A stretch of 64,000 bases of DNA from Rhabditophanes sp. KR3021. Taxonomy: Eukaryota > Nematoda > Chromadorea > Rhabditida > Alloionematidae. The stretch is from positions 744,001 through 808,000 of the forward strand of contig CAUJLY010000006.1 in assembly GCA_963281155.1 (NCBI GenBank), written 5' to 3'. Both the position numbers and the translations under genes were made by a program. The notes beneath the pieces are model-generated. The model worked only from the letters and a program-made list of their open reading frames with translations, did no database searches and was not told the DNA's origin. How positions within the stretch are numbered: the first letter of the stretch is position 1; every line of letters begins with the position of its first letter. Of this stretch, positions 22,184 through 35,241 are shown piece after piece.

Positions 22184-22290
22184 GTATATTTTTTATCACA
22201 TACTGCAATATTTTTATCACATACTGCAATATTTTTAGCATATACTGCAATATTTTTATCACATATTCCAATATTTTTTATCGCATACCG
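22184..22290. repeat. Short tandem repeat, about 22-base unit
   Basis: Five imperfect copies of a unit close to CAATATTTTTATCACATACTG run in tandem; later copies read AGCATATACTG, CACATATTCC and CGCATACCG. It lies between the two BAF-like loci. There are no coding or RNA features. Confidence 0.85.
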
Positions 22291-22700
22291 TAAGTTTAAT
22301 TTTCATATGACTAAGATCATGAATGATAAGACCCGAAAGTATTAAAAATTGTTCCCCAATTTTATTGAAGAGTTCGTGAAATGCATTAGCAGCCATACAT
22401 TTAAGAAGAAGATAACTGTTTATTAGATAAAATGTACAAATATATATATAAATGATATGTAATTTGCATATAATGTGTAATTAACATATAAAGGATAGTC
22501 ATATTTCACAAAAATATTTCCTTAAATGAAAGTGGTCATTTCAAAATAATACTCCATTTTATTTAAAATGACACAAAGTAAATTTGATAGGTTCCAAAAT
22601 AAACTCATAAAAACATTTTATTCAAAAGGAAACAAAATACATTTGATATATTTCAAAATAAACTCATAAATAATAGAAACAATTACAAATGTTGCCCACA

Positions 22701-22957
22701 TCATTCAGCAAGGCATTCAGCACAACTGGAACCATGTTTTAAGTTTACTGAGTAGTTGTTTGAAAGCCATTCAACAAACATGTCCTTGTCTTGGGACTGA
22801 ATCAAAAATTAACCATAAAAGTGGTATGGTTTGGCAAAGCCCTAAAATACAAACAATTAGATAAGTCTTTTAAACATTATTAACTTACGTCTTCAACAAG
22901 TTTCTTGCCATAAACTGGACCGATTCCTGCAATTTCAGTAACATCTTTAGCTCCCAT
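22701..22957 (-). pseudogene. BAF pseudogene with one premature TAA
   Basis: The exons 22889-22957 and 22701-22841 are joined by a normal intron. [20 protein letters not shown] matches the BAF helix-hairpin-helix, and GFAKPYHFYG follows. TAA (22809-22811) then stands where BAF has Gln (GQFL). After it the same frame runs on: FLIQSQDKDMFVEWLSNNYS, KHGSSCAECLAE and the natural stop. One C-to-T change of CAA would explain the break. It starts at an ATG but lacks the usual N-terminal extension. Apart from the stop it is closer to canonical BAF than its neighbour at 21653-21954. Confidence 0.8.
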
Positions 22958-23044
22958 TGTAAACAAAGTTGGCGTGCTTGACAGAGGTTGACATTATCAA
23001 TTGTTAAGGTTAAGATGTACATTAATCTGAAAAATATTAATAGT

Positions 23045-23580
23045 CACGGTGGTGAAATGTATGCATTGTAGCAAGTCCACGTCAAATCTTCCGTTGTAAT
23101 GGTCTAACCATTTTAAAAATAGCTGAATTAGATAAAAATGACGTTTAAACTGTAGTTTGTTAGTATATCGTGTTCACGGGCCCTAGAAACACCCTATAAC
23201 ACCAGATTTTTTAATAAATGTTTTATTTAAAATTGTTTAACTCGTGCTTTTAGATAATCTTTTTATAGAAAACTGAAGCTTTTGTTCAAAGTAATGATTA
23301 TTTTGGACTTAAAAGATAGATTTTTATTTGAATTAAAGAAAAACACTTTATTTAGACAAAAATTATAACAAAAAAACAAAGATATATACGATTTATTACA
23401 AAATTAGAAAAAAGTCAAACATGTCCTTTCTTTCGACTTTTCCTGCTTGATAGATTTATTTGTTTCATTAGATTCAGTTTTTCCTGGGCTTTCTAATGAC
23501 TATTTTTGTGAACGTCTATTGCGAGTAGATTTTGAGATATTGACTACAATGCCGAAAAAATGACAAATTTCACCACCGTG
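23045..23580. mobile_element. 536-bp MITE with CACGGTGGTGAAAT terminal inverted repeats
   Basis: The left end reads CACGGTGGTGAAATGTATG, and the right end is its inverse (TGACAAATTTCACCACCGTG). 14 terminal bases are perfect. There is no ORF inside, so it is non-autonomous. Flanking bases (AATAGT / TATTAGT) show no clear target duplication. The right end lies 10 bases from the stop codon of the UGT at 23591. It shares terminal CACGGTG with the elements at 3471-5016 and 55918-56012. Confidence 0.8.
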
Positions 23581-23590
23581 TATTAGTAAT

Positions 23591-25195
23591 TTATTCAATT
23601 TTAATTTTAGCAATAAATAACTTCTTAACAATCCTAATAATTGTAATCATAAGTAAATACAAAACTATGGCTGCAATACAAATAAAAGGTGCAATAATAT
23701 CTAACATATAATATTGTACAAAATTCATATCAGAACTAGCCAAATCTAAATGATGAAACTTCCCGAATTCACACGCAAACTCAAAATATTTAATTAATAC
23801 ATCTTTTGGATTGATAGGTTGATTTGCGAGCATTTTAGCTAATTTATCAGCGTTTTGTTGATATTCGTCATTTGTTAACATATCTTTTATAGCATTGAAT
23901 AAAGTAACATTATTTTTTAGATCACGTTTATGTAATGATAGTCCTGTTTTTGCTCTTTCTATTAATTTACCATTTCTCAGTTGATCCCCAAAAATAGGAA
24001 TAACCATTGTCTTTTTGCCTCGATACAGACTTTCCGTGAGACTATTAAGACCTCCATGCGTTATAATCAAATTAACTTTGTCAGAATTAAGCAAATCATT
24101 TTGTGGTAGCCATTTGGTAATCACTAAATTATCAATACCATCTGCAATTCCATCTTCAACCTCATATTTCCACAAAAATGTAACATTTGGCATATTTTTA
24201 ATAACACCAACAATAGTATCCTTCATTTCTTGTGGCATTTTATGACTTAAACAAATACTACCAAATGAAATAATTACATTCTTTTCTCTTTTATTCAAAA
24301 TATCCTCCCATTGAATGCTTAAATTTTTAGGTTTTGGAATTCCTATTCCTGAAATATCCAACATCTTTGCTGATTTAGGAAAATTAATATCAATAAATAT
24401 GTTTGTATTTATAAAAATAAATGAAGATCCAGTTATTTCTCTTTCTACATTAAAGAAACCATTCCCAAACTTTTCATTCATATAATTTTCACATGTCAAT
24501 AATTCTCTTACCCAACTAAAAATAACTTTTGTTGCTAAATGTGAAAATGCATTTTCAATCCTTTCAAAGTAATTCATTTTATCACCTGATGCTCTCATTT
24601 GAGTAGGTGTGTATGACAATGGAAATTCAGCACCAAAATATTCAACGAATGTACTTAATAAAGGAGCTGCTGATCCTGAAGCATAAGCAGGAATTTTCCA
24701 ATGATTGAATAATCCAAAAATATAGGGATGAATAACTTCAGAATAACCAAAATCGAATTTTTCATTAATAACAAATGTTTCTAATTCTTTATTATTAATT
24801 ATATGTTTTCCATGTAAATGAATGGCTTGATAAAATGAATCAAATAACTAAAATAATAAATATTTATATATACGATTAATACAAACCTCAAATTGGCTTT
24901 TAGCTGAATCTGTTTCCATCCACATCAAATCATTCATCTTATTATTGACAATCAAATTTTCTGCTGCAGGATCAGCTTCAATGAAATAAATGTTATACTT
25001 AACATCTCTCTCAAATTTAATTCTAGTATCTAAGTCAGCTATAATAACAGTAACCTCGTGACCGGCATTAGCTAACAAATCAGCAATACGTAAACCAAAT
25101 TTAAAGTGTGAATAAGCAAATGTAGGATTATAGATTAAAATTTTATAACTTAAGATTGGTGCTATCAAGCAGAACAATACATTTAAAAGCAACAT
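23591..25195 (-). CDS. UDP-glycosyltransferase (UGT), two exons
   Basis: The exons 24887-25195 and 23591-24847 give 521 residues. The 39-base intron (GTTTGT...TTTTAG) is in phase 0, and the frame stays open across the join. The signal peptide is MLLLNVLFCLIAPILS. The acceptor domain includes FSHFKFGLR-type residues (AYSHFKFGLRIADLLANAGH). The UDP-sugar signature is WLPQNDLL, THGGLNSLTESL and FGDQLRNGKL. The C-terminal membrane helix (PFICIAAIVLYLLMITII) is followed by KIKIE, a KXKXX dilysine ER motif. It looks functional. It differs in intron content and sequence from the UGT at 9073, so it belongs to another subfamily. A MITE sits directly after its stop codon. Confidence 0.93.
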
Positions 25196-25834
25196 AACTA
25201 ATATTTAACTTGATCAAAAAGTTATTACTTTAAATACTTTCATTTCTTATCTTGTACTCAAAGAAAGATCAAAAAAGTAGTACTTTTATTGTTACGGGTA
25301 AATTAACTGGGAATGATTCGTACTATCTTATGGTGAGCTTGTATCCAAGACACGAAATTTGATCAGGAATTGTTTTTATATAATTTATTTCGAATTTTTT
25401 GATCAAACTACACATATCATCATTGATAAGATAAGAAAGAAGTAATAAAATTTAGTTAAATCAAAAAGTTGGAACAAAGTGCGGTTCCCCATGAATAATG
25501 AGACCCGATAAATCCAATATGCATACTGCCTAGAAGATTAAGTATTTATGACTCTGCCGCTTTAGCACACTCACTTATCCGTCCACTTTTTGATAAAGTT
25601 GGGCAAGATATTTATGATTAAATATTATATCCGTATCTCGACAACTTTCTATTGTATCATATAGATATTATACACATTAAATAGCCTTTTTTTGTTTTAT
25701 GAATTCCAACAAAGTAAAAGTAGCGAAATGGAAGTCATTTGCTTGATAAAAAGTTAATATATAAAGAAATAGAAATCAGATAAATATGAATAACATGCAT
25801 TGGCATATAAGTATTCTGGGAAGAAAATAAAAGC
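25196..25834. other. Intergenic, nothing recognised
   Basis: About 640 AT-rich bases upstream of the two-exon UGT and before the hAT fragment. Confidence 0.4.
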
Positions 25835-26017
25835 TTGTTCCCTACTCTTTACAATTTGTATAATTGTTGCCAAACAATTCAGCTTACTACAATAGCTTCA
25901 GAAGCATCTTTTTCGACAGTTAGAAAAAGCTTGAGGCATTCAAGAATTAGTTTAAATCACGCTAATTTAAATGCTCACTTGTTGCTTAAGTTAAATGCAT
26001 TTTTTGATTCATTTTAG
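25835..26017 (+). pseudogene. hAT transposase C-terminal (dimerisation domain) fragment
   Basis: The 60-codon stretch reads TTIASEASFSTVRKSLRHSR and LNAHLLLKLN. This matches the hAT C-terminal dimerisation domain pattern (sExxFS, R..L....~n...~LL..N). No zinc finger, catalytic part or terminal repeats were found around it. It differs from the hAT at 39294-41686. Confidence 0.7.
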
Positions 26018-26256
26018 TTATTCTTTTTAATGTTTGTTTACTCGTCTCAAAAGTCTTTATTAATAGTCTTTATAATTATCAATGATAAAGTGTTGTCGAT
26101 TTTAATATTTATTATAAAAAGTTTGTCAGAAAATCATTCTATTTTGATAATAATACATGGATAAAAACTGTTCGTGAACAGGCATAATCACCATCCTACA
26201 TTTAACTTATAAATTTACAAAGAAATCACTGATATAAAATTATTTATTTAAGTAAA

Positions 26257-27744
26257 TTAAACTGGTAAAAATGCTTTGTTATTGTAACCGATATTATAAC
26301 CATTAGCATCAAAAGGACCATTTACAGCTTTACAGACAACATAGGCTGTGTATGCATCATTAGATAAATTAACATAGTGATAGCCATAGATTACCAAAGG
26401 AATAATGTATAAGAAATGCTTGCGATCATTGATTTTAAACTGTGTTTTGGTGTATCTGAAAGGTTTCAAGCCGACTCCATCAAGGACGATGAGACCATTC
26501 TTATCTGTGTCTGCTTTCGTGTATAATTCCAAAACACATCCTTTATTCAGTGAATAGAATGGCGTTGCGCCAGTCACATACTCATTATAACTTGGCATAT
26601 ATGCCAGGAAAGTACCGAAGGCGGTTACTCCATCCGTTTGAATAATTCCACCTTGTCTGTAGACTCTTAGACCACCTGTATAATGATAAGTCATTTCCAC
26701 CTGATTTCTAGTAGACAGAGTTAAATTCGTGAACCCTAAGGCACTAATTTCAAGAGAAGTTCCATCTGGAGATCCGATATCATCAACAACCTGTGCTAGA
26801 ACCTTAAAGTTACAATTGTTAAGAGGAGGGGCAACGTAAAGTCTTGTTGTAAAGTTATTAGTAATAACATAATCATCGAATATTTTAGAAGTTCTGAAAC
26901 AATTATTTTCGATTACTGGCAGTGGGATGACTACAGTGTAGTCCCAATGGCAGTTTTGTGCACAATTTGTGTCATAATTGTTATTCTGTGCATTTGGAGA
27001 AACAAGTGAAACCATAATGGGCTTGCTAGAGACTATAACAATGGTCGCATTGACTTTATAGTTAAGATCAGTCATGACAAAAAATTGCCTTGCACCGAAT
27101 GTAGTTCCAATTTGTGCTGATGCTTGTTTTTGAAGGACATCATTTTCATACAAGCTGACATCTACTTTGATTGTCTCATCTTTATCTTTAGATGGAATTG
27201 GTAAGATAACTACATGGTTGCCATCAGATTGACTCGTTGTTGGTAAACCAAGCACGTATTTCTTTCCGGCATTTTTAGTAGAAGGTACGAGGAAGAGGTC
27301 ACCATATCCGTCTTGAACATCACTATATTTGCCAACAACTTTAACATCGTCTTGGCAATTAAGTAAAAGTCGACAATCATCCATCGAATCTAGGCCTGTA
27401 ATGTGACTTATGGAAGTCTTCATGATTTCACGAGCATTGGCTTTGAACTAAAATAAAGTGTTTAATTTAAAATTAAATCCTATAATTACCTCGAAGATGC
27501 TTCCTTGGGAAACACGAAAAGTTGAAGTCACATCTACGTTCATTGTAATGTTATGATACTGCAATTTACAAGTTGTGTCTTTGAGAATAGGCATAACAAT
27601 AACGGAAATGTAAGAGAAACTTTGAACTGCATTCCAGTTGGTAAAACTGAAAACGAAATCCTTTCCATCTGAATCAGCCAATCCATTAATATTGCTAACT
27701 GCAAATAAAGCAAAAAATAAACAGAACAAACTGCTAGAATTCAT
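26257..27744 (-). CDS. Secreted IgGFc-binding-domain protein, two exons
   Basis: The exons 27490-27744 and 26257-27447 give 481 residues, joined across a 42-base intron. A signal peptide (MNSSSLFCLFFALFAVSNIN) is followed by ADSDGKDFVFSF, the start of the IgGFc-binding N-terminal domain family. Conserved blocks are DLFLVPSTKNAGKKY, HVVILPI, NNFTTRLYVAPP, VTAFGTFLAYMPS and KAVNGPFDANGYN at the end. There are about ten cysteines and several N-glycosylation sites. The family is expanded in nematodes, and the name comes from a mammalian mucin-like protein; IgG binding is not implied here. It is probably extracellular matrix or lumen. It matches the gene at 33754 in length and intron position, so the two are paralogues. 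Confidence 0.88.
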
Positions 27745-28048
27745 AGTGAATAATAATATTCAATGATAATGGGAAGCACTTGTTATTTATAGTAATAAAT
27801 TTATTGCTATCAGAAACATTAAGTAGTCAGCTTAGTCAGACAATCGTCATTCTAAGAGTTAAGTAACTGTTTTATTATTATCGGAAATAAAATGTAGTTA
27901 AATTTTTATGATTAAGAGTCATCAAAAGGATTTAAAAATGATAAATAATAAAAATGCCTTATTTAAGGATTGTACGCATTTATTACGGTGTACTTTATTA
28001 TCAATATTTAAAAATGATCTCTTGAACTGTTAATATATGGTGACAAAA
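27745..28048. other. Upstream region of the IgGFc-family gene
   Basis: About 300 bases between divergent starts. Nothing specific was recognised. Confidence 0.35.
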
Positions 28049-28730
28049 ATGAATAATTACTTTTTAAAGTATCTATCTCTGCTTTTATTTCTTATTATCT
28101 CCTCCAAGGTTAACACATACAATTCGGAAAATTTAATAAACAAAAATAATGAAATCAGAAAAAATAAATTTATTAAAATTAGGCGATAACAAATTTGTAA
28201 ATTATTTTAGGCTGCAATTTACGGGGAATCTTCCTGGACATCTGCTAAAATTGCAATCGAATTAATTGGTGATAATATCATAAACTTCCAAATCGTCGAT
28301 TGGGTGACAACAATTTTGACCACAGCCGAGTTGAGTCTTTGCAGCGAGAAAGCCGAAAAAGTCGTCCGTGGTGAAATCGCTGAGTTTGAAAAAATTATTC
28401 CTTCCCCACACTCTGAAGTTATAAGAGAATGGGGATCAAAGAAAAAAACTATCATGCAGCCATCAAAAAGTTTTTTGGAATAGCTACCGTAACCGCAATC
28501 AAACGGTCCATCCGAGATTCCTATGAAAGATATCCCGTTACGTGGTTGCTCGGCATTCCGTCGAAGGAAAAGTTATTCCAGCAGATTACATGGACCAGCT
28601 ATTTGAGAACTTGATTGCTTTCCATCCATTCTTCGACTACCATTTAAATTGGATCGCGGATAATAGCAGAAGAAACCGGTTTGTGGCATACATTTCGAAC
28701 ATCATTTTTCAGGCTCGAAGACAAGTATAA
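28049..28730 (+). pseudogene. Secreted protein gene with two frameshifts, family not recognised
   Basis: ATG 28049 begins MNNYFLKYLSLLLFLIISSK, a signal peptide. A possible intron (GTTAAC...TTTTAG, to 28210) joins it to AAIYGESSWTSAKIAIELIG. The frame runs on as TTAELSLCSEKAEKVVRGEI and IIPSPHSEVIREWGS until a run of seven A (28439-28447). It then continues in a second frame (NYHAAIKKFFGIATV, RDSYERYPVTW) and finally in a third (VARHSVEGKVIPADYMDQLF, AFHPFFDYHLNWIADNSRR). Base composition stays gene-like throughout, unlike its surroundings. One protein spread over three frames is the simplest reading. No homologue comes to mind. Confidence 0.5.
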
Positions 28731-29505
28731 TTTATACATAGCCATTTAACAAAAATAAATGAGCTATTGTATACAATACCCTCGTTTCAAAAAGTGTAAC
28801 TTCTTTTGTATGAAATTTAAATCAAGTTGTAAAAGTTAAAGGTCTAAAATTTGTTGTGACTTATTTTGAGGACATTATATCAATGGGATCACATCTTACA
28901 CATATTTATATCAGCAACCGACACTACTTTGTACCATTATATGATATAAATGTTACAAAAAAGTAAATTTATAGTACTTTATAAATTCTATTATCACAAT
29001 AAAACCCGTTTCGGGAAGTCCAATTCTAATTAAAAAGGGTTTTACAAATAACTACATATTTATTACACATTAAAAAGCACTTTCATTTACGTTTATTGAA
29101 TATTAATGTACTTCTATTAGAAATAGCAAACTACCACTTTTTTATTTTCCCATAGAACTGATCAAATCTCGATGTTAGATACGTTTTGGAAAGGTCTCAG
29201 AATTCTTAAAGACCGTTTTTTTTGTTTTCGATTTGGACGATTTTTCAGAGGTCAAAAAAAATTGTCGTACAACAAAGTTATGATAGTCATTGGAAAGAGC
29301 ATGAAAAATTAAGTATATTTGCAAAGAAGCATTTTGATTTTATCGATGCATGGAGGAGCAAAGAACAGATAGATTAAAGAAAGAACATCGCCGTGAAGCA
29401 GTATATTCGACTAGTTTACTAAATTTCAAATTAACAACAATTGAAATGCATCATATTTATTTTAAAAGGTACAAAAATATACTATATTAAATTGAGGCTA
29501 ATTGC
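28731..29505. other. Intergenic, nothing recognised
   Basis: About 775 bases between the frameshifted gene and the ShKT gene (tail to tail). No feature was recognised. Confidence 0.4.
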
Positions 29506-30849
29506 CTAGATACAAAATCCGCACAAACGGGGGCATAATTGTCTGCAACAAATAAATAAAGATTAATAAGATATAATTAGGACATACCTGTACATGGTTT
29601 GATAAGTTGGATTGGTGCAAAGATTTTTTTTACTTTCAACGCAATCTGTAGTTCCATTAGCCTGAAATAATGTTTTCAAAGTATAAAAGATTGTACCCGA
29701 TTAATTTACTTTGTAGGTATCGGCACAAACTGTTCCAGTGTTAGAGGTCAAACATCTCTGGCATGTACGTGGACAATTTGTCGTCATAACCGAGTACCAA
29801 GCAGCAACATTACAGTTAGCAGCAAGAGCAGTACATGAATTTGGACCACCCGTTACCAAATCAACGCATGTTGTTGTTGAAGTTCCTCCACCAACAGTTG
29901 AGGGTACTCCAATACCGCCACCAGCAGCTCCAGTTCCTAAAGAATTTAAATATATTCCTATACTTTCTAACTTACCAGCTCCAGCAAGTGCACAGAATGA
30001 ACATGTTGCAGCACTGTATAATGAATTTAATTACTTATTAAATTAAATAACTTACCAATTCTAGAAAGAATTATTACTAGTTATTTGTGATATTTTATAA
30101 ACTTACTTCAACCATAAATTGCTTATATGCACCTGAATTACAAAGTGAAGCCATTGCTGTACAAGTGGTGGAAGTTGAAGCTAAAGTGTCAACACATGTC
30201 GTCGATGCAATTGTTGTAGCACCTCCGGCAAGGGCACATGTATTACAAGTTGAAGCGCTAAAAACAATTATTAATTACAAATTGTGCAAGTTTACCAATC
30301 AGATGACATTAAAGCTTGATACTTGGCATCTGTACATAATCCTTGGGCATTGAGAGCTTCGCAATTTGCTAAAATAAAAAATACTTATCAAGTTTTATAT
30401 AGTTAAACATACGAGCAATATCAGTACAAGTTCCAACTGTAGTTGCTACAGTGGTTGAATCTGTTGATCCAATCGTTGTCAGTTCGCATTGAAGAGTTGC
30501 TTCGTTACATGTTCCGGCACATGCTGGGTCACATGTATTAGCAGCTTCACTAGAAAGATCACATGTGAATTGCCCAGGAATGGTAGTACTATCAGTACAT
30601 ACATTTGCTACTGGACAAGTAGTATCTCCTGTTACACAGGCTTTAGAACATATAAGTGTTCCGGAACTTGCTGTTGGTGGTTTTTCATTGCAAGCTAAAA
30701 TATTCATAATAAATTAAAATTTAATTCAATTTACCGAGTCCAGCATCACAAGTATCAGTAGCACTACAAACCTCTCCAACACCAACTCCAAATACTGACT
30801 CAAACCCAACACACAAAACAACAACCAAAACTAATTTGCAAGAAACCAT
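29506..30849 (-). CDS. Secreted protein with four ShKT domains, nine exons
   Basis: The exons are 30735-30849, 30413-30694, 30296-30368, 30107-30257, 30056-30060, 29976-30013, 29710-29936, 29588-29661 and 29506-29542. They sum to 1002 bases, 333 residues. A signal peptide (MVSCKLVLVVVLCVGFESVF) is followed by a Cys-rich stretch and then four ShK-toxin-like (ShKT) six-Cys domains. Each ends in M-x-x-[DNL]-C-x-x-[TL]-C-x-x-C: SSDCASTCNTC, VENCAATCSFC, TTNCPRTCQRC and RQLCPRLCGFC. A Gly-rich linker separates domains 2 and 3. Introns are 38-49 bases. The exon of five bases (30056-30060) is needed to keep the frame and the domain 2 cysteines. ShKT repeats are common in nematode secreted enzymes and surface proteins; this one has no enzyme domain. 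Confidence 0.85.
30056..30060 (-). other. Predicted 5-nt microexon of the ShKT gene
   Basis: The bases AATTG on the minus strand lie between an acceptor (TTTCTAG) and a donor (GTAAGTT). Included, they give GAA-AAT-TG/T, residues E-N-C, and restore the second ShKT domain. Skipped, the total exon length is 997 and the downstream cysteines vanish into another frame. The first ShKT domain has an intron at the same place (GAT TG/C) but no extra intron five bases upstream. Confidence 0.75.
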
Positions 30850-31698
30850 TATAAAACGAATGTATTGAAATACAATATGATACTTTCTTCAAAAATCATT
30901 TCCCTTTATACAATACATCATATTTATTTAGGTGAATGCCAAAATTACAGCTGCAAAGATTAAACTGCTTAAAAAATACATATCAAGCTGACTAAATAGG
31001 AAATACTTTGTTTGGTTTCAATTAATATGTCACCCTGTTTGCAAGCTTAATTACAGCAGACTCAGAAACAGTTTATAAATGTCAATACAATATAATCAAG
31101 ATAAACAAATTACATCACATATTTCAAATATATCCTATTTTTTGATGTTGAAGTTTAAAAAATAGTTTAGGTTAACCATTAAAGTGATCATTTAATGTAG
31201 TTGATTTTTAATGTGTTTAAACAGCTGTAGTCACATTTTTGAACAGTTAATTTGGTACATTTTTTAAATAACTTTAAACCTAAAGTATATTTGAAGATTA
31301 TTGTTCATTCAAAATTTGTTGATATATTTCATTTTTATATCTTGACAAATACAATTCCCAAAATTGTCTAGATTATACATTATTAACATTTTTAGCAAGT
31401 AAACACAATATAAGATACTTAAAAAGTAAAATTTGACACTATTATCCTTAATCAAATAATGTAGACAATAAGCTCATAATCGAAAATAAAGAGATTATTA
31501 TAAATAAATATGTATAATAGTGTTATTAGTTTGATGAACTTTATTGTTTGCTACACTTCATACAAGCATACATTAACATATATTTTTAATAAAATGGTTT
31601 TAATTTTGGAATGATAATCTGAGGAAGTACTATAAAATTATTTTATTATTTCACACTTATTTATTCCAAATACTTTATTTCTAATATATGGAAATAAG
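30850..31698. other. Shared upstream region, nothing recognised
   Basis: About 850 bases between the divergent ShKT and alkaline phosphatase genes. No element was recognised. Confidence 0.4.
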
Positions 31699-33356
<1,658 letters not shown>

Positions 33357-33408
33357 ATCTCATAACAAATAAATTTAATTAACAACAAATATTTTTATTT
33401 ATTCAAAA

Positions 33409-33700
33409 TTAAATATCAACGATTCTAAATTCATATTCTGGAACTTTCAAAACGGCTCCAAAAATAGGTTTAACACTTGGTGCGGCTTTTCCAGGTGGTG
33501 GAACAAATTTATATTTTGGAGTCAATCTTGTTAAAATTAAAAATACTACAGCCATACCTTCGCCAGCACATTGTCTTTTACCTAAATGTAATTACATAAT
33601 TTACCATGTCTATTTAATAAAAACTTACCCATACTGTACGGAATGATAAATAAATCAATGTTTATGTATTTATAAGTTTTATCTAATAAATTTGTATAGA
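33409..33700 (-). pseudogene. Cytochrome P450 C-terminal fragment
   Basis: Exon 33409-33581 encodes KRQCAGEGMA (the heme-ligand Cys region) and the tail with LTPKYKFVPP and VLKVPEYEFRIVDI, stop. A short upstream exon ending at 33629 supplies FIIPYSMG, completing the FxxGxRxCxG motif across the intron. Upstream the frame closes (TAA near 33700), and no I-helix or K-helix (ExxR) exon is found. About 70 of roughly 500 residues remain. It differs from the complete P450 at 57620. It lies between the alkaline phosphatase and an IgGFc gene. Confidence 0.75.
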
Positions 33701-33753
33701 CTATTTACAAGATACATTTAAAAATAATATAATCAGTCATACATATTGCTTGA

Positions 33754-35241
33754 TCATTTTCTTTGATTAAATCCAGTCAAATATCCAGCAGCATTATTAG
33801 GTCCATTTACATTTGAACATATCACATAAGCAACATAATTTCCACTATTTTCGATTGTGTGAATTCCATATTTATACATGTCCACAACATATTGAATATA
33901 ATTCTTTCCAAACAGTTGAATATTTTGTTCTTTAAAAATGTAACCATCTATTTCTATTCCATCAATTTTAATTATAGCATCTTCATTGCTGTCAGTATAT
34001 AATTCAACGTAACAATTTTTAGCTAATGTATAAAATTGACTTTTTCCTGTTATCCATTCAGAAATGCTTGGAACATAGTGCATAAAATTGCCAAATGCTG
34101 TAGTGTGATCTGAAGCACCAAAAAAAGATCCAAATCTATTAGTCGACATTTGACCTGATGTTGTTGTGAAACCAGCTGCTTCAGTATTCATTAATGAAAT
34201 AGCAGTGAATCCAAATTTACTAACCTCTTGTTTAGTACCTTGGACATTATTAATAACATCATACACGGTTATTGTATCACTAGCATCACAATTTGTTTCT
34301 ACACTTGGTGGCGAAACATATAATCTTGTTGTGAAATCGTTTGTGATCATTCTTTGATCTGGTGTCACTAATGGTTTATCACAAACTATTGGCTGAGAAG
34401 CGATTGGCATAAAATTTACAGAATCTTCATTACAAGATTGCCCACATGAACTATCATCATTACTTAATGTTGTTAATGGTGATTCAAATGACAACATAAC
34501 AGGGGAACTTGTTATAATAGACACAGAAACATTATAATCAAAAAGATTGGCGCTTTCAAAAATGTTGCAACTAATATAATGCTGGAAATGACCAGGTATA
34601 ATTTCATATTCAAAGGTTTCACTATGAAATAATTCACCCATTGCATAACCAACAAAAGTCACATTGATTGAACCTTCTTTATTAACAGGCAAAATTGCAA
34701 ATGCGCCTTTAGCATAATAATCGGCAGTTGGAAATGCAAATGTGTATTGTGTACCAGCATTTTTTGATGAAGGTATTAAAAAGTAATCACCCCATGCATT
34801 AACTGGGTCTGCAAGTTTACCAATAAGTTTTACTTCTTCGGTGCATGAGGCAAAAATTCTAAAGTCACTATTCTTTTCAACATACATTTTATCTATTAAG
34901 TAAGTGAAACGCAAAAGCACTTCGTTTACATTGAAAGAAAACTAAGTTGATAAAATATAATTTAATTAAAAATGATTATTTACCTCATTAGTGGCCCCAT
35001 ATACTGCTGTTTTTTGAAATTGAACAATGGCGAAGTTAGAATTTTGACTATATGTAAAAGTGCAAACAGAGTCATTATATGAAGGAATTACTACAACAGA
35101 TGTTGTTGCAGCCGGAGACAACGTTTGATACGTGTCATAATTGAAAGAAAATACAAACTCTTTGCCATCTGAATCTGCAGCATTTACTATGCTAACAAAA
35201 AATCCACAAATAAATACTTTGAAAATAGAAGTCAGCAGCAT
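33754..35241 (-). CDS. Secreted IgGFc-binding-domain protein, two exons (paralogue)
   Basis: The exons 34984-35241 and 33754-34941 give 481 residues, the same length and same intron position as the gene at 26257-27744. The start is ATG 35241 (MLLTSIFKVFICGFFVSIVN, signal peptide). An open frame further upstream has no ATG. Conserved blocks are ADSDGKEFVFSF, DYFLIPSSKNAGTQY, NDFTTRLYVSPP, TAFGNFMHYVPS and NVNGPNNAAGYLTG near the end. It is glycosylation-rich and secreted. Both intact copies and the 11701 relic lie on the minus strand and the 62909 relic on the plus strand, so duplications were followed by rearrangement. Confidence 0.88.
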
